Positions 15,271-15,674 of a DNA stretch of 15,674 bases are shown one piece after another; position 1 is the stretch's first letter; every line of letters starts with the position of its first letter. The stretch spans positions 1-15,674 of the forward strand of contig JANNOO010000031.1 in the NCBI GenBank assembly GCA_031399165.1. The letters run 5' to 3'. Below the pieces are notes generated by a model. The model was given only the letters and a program-made list of their open reading frames with translations, did no database searches and had not been told where the DNA came from. A program made the position numbers and the translations under genes. The DNA comes from JAKFWI01 sp031399165 (GTDB lineage: Bacteria > Pseudomonadota > Alphaproteobacteria > Caulobacterales > Aquidulcibacteraceae).

Positions 15271-15394
15271 CCCGCGCAGCCGGCCGCGTCGAGGGACGCT
15301 GGCGCTCTAAAGCCCTCGACCCGGCCGGCTTCAGGCGCGGGCCAGGAGGAGAGAGGTCGCGACGCGCGGCCCCGGCGGACCGAGGCGTCCGCCG
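15271..15394 (+). promoter_or_regulatory. Structured leader upstream of the parB-like gene
   Basis: A major hairpin pairs 15278-15295 (AGCCGGCCGCGTCGAGGG) with 15313-15330 at 17 of 18 positions around a 17-nt loop. The outer arms 15271-15277 (CCCGCGC) and 15335-15341 (GCGCGGG) extend it by 7 bp after a 4-nt bulge. A second perfect hairpin follows: CGGCGGAC at 15373-15380 with GTCCGCCG at 15387-15394 and a 6-nt loop. Between them is AGGAGGAGAG (15344-15353), a strong Shine-Dalgarno-like sequence with no start codon at a usable distance. There is no T-run, so it is not an ordinary intrinsic terminator. If transcribed, it would be the 5' untranslated region of the parB-like mRNA. Confidence 0.5.
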
Positions 15395-15404
15395 CTCACC
15401 TTCT

Positions 15405-15408
15405 GGAG
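15405..15408 (+). promoter_or_regulatory. Ribosome binding site of the parB-like gene
   Basis: GGAG stands 7 nt before the ATG at 15416 and supports this start for a gene whose stop is beyond the window. Confidence 0.65.
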
Positions 15409-15415
15409 CGATCCC

Positions 15416-15674
15416 ATGACCACCGAAATTCTCGACACCAGCACCGAGACGCAACGCGCCTGTTTCGTCCCGGTCAACAAACTCGTCGTGCACGAAGACA
15501 ATGTGCGTCGCACCGACAAGCGCGCAGATATCGAGGCGCTCGCCGCCTCCATCGCCGCGCATGGCCTCCTGCAAAATCTCTCCGTCGTGCGCGCGGAGGA
15601 TGGTCGCTACGCCGTGGTCGCAGGATCACGCCGGCTGGCGGCGCTCCGGCTGCTCATCAAGCAAGGCAAGCTGG
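15416..15674 (+). CDS. ParB/RepB/Spo0J-family protein, N-terminal part (cut by window end)
   Basis: The frame starts at ATG 15416 and is open to the edge: 86 residues plus one base. It carries the ParB N-terminal (ParB/Srx-like nuclease/CTPase) domain. VPVNKLVVHEDNVRR (18-32) is the first conserved strand and turn. IEALAASIAAHGLLQNLSVV (39-58) is the Box I region. YAVVAGSRRLAALRLL (65-80) corresponds to Box II, with G-S-R-R in place of the more usual G-E-R-R. Genes like this on conjugative elements are often accessory ParB-like proteins rather than partners of ParA, and no parA is seen here. The C-terminal domain, which would decide, is not in the window. The structured leader directly upstream is notable. 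Confidence 0.9.
   Translation, partial: MTTEILDTSTETQRACFVPVNKLVVHEDNVRRTDKRADIEALAASIAAHGLLQNLSVVRAEDGRYAVVAGSRRLAALRLLIKQGKL

Larger units (their letters stand above)
15078..15415. other. Divergent intergenic region between lrp and the parB-like gene
   Basis: This 338-bp region should contain both promoters, but I see no consensus -35/-10 on either strand. The half next to the parB-like gene (15271-15394) is highly structured and is listed separately. The half next to lrp has no notable repeat. Confidence 0.5.

Overview
The window is GC-rich throughout and carries an alphaproteobacterial-style trb conjugation (mating-pair formation) module. Gene order (traG-copG-trbB-C-D-E-J-L-F-G-I), codon bias and the partial ParB-like gene at the right edge point to an integrative conjugative element or large plasmid of an alphaproteobacterium. 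The species cannot be named from the sequence.

Layout, left to right. (1) About 1-1142 (+): 3' part of a Fic-domain protein with an intact active-site motif and an N-terminal-type inhibitory motif. (2) 1143-1541: non-coding, with a dense cluster of perfect or near-perfect inverted repeats and a 22-codon remnant of a second copy of the operon-terminal HTH gene. (3) 1542-2738 (-): an MFS transporter. (4) 2952-14211 (-): eleven conjugation genes (traG, copG-like, trbB, trbC, trbD, trbE, trbJ, trbL, trbF, trbG, trbI) plus a final small HTH/AlpA-like gene. They form one compact operon: six junctions are 4-bp ATGA/GTGA overlaps and the other gaps are 3-16 bp. (5) 14212-14552: non-coding and rich in dyads, including an 18-bp perfect inverted repeat with arms about 100 bp apart. 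It lies upstream of traG and may hold the operon promoter/operators or oriT-like DNA. (6) 14553-15077 (-): Lrp/AsnC regulator. (7) 15078-15415: divergent intergenic region with a very stable hairpin leader. (8) 15416-end (+): N-terminal part of a ParB-like protein, cut by the window.

How the genes fit together: TraG is the coupling protein, TrbB and TrbE are cytoplasmic ATPases, and TrbC (pilin), TrbD, TrbJ, TrbL, TrbF, TrbG and TrbI build the pilus and the envelope-spanning channel. The relaxase, the TraF-type pilin-maturation protease, trbK, an integrase and att sites are not in the window, so the element continues on at least one side. The most unusual observations are the MFS gene bracketed by two versions of the 3' end of the HTH gene, the palindrome cluster at 1178-1334, the dyad-rich region upstream of traG, and the structured leader of the parB-like gene.
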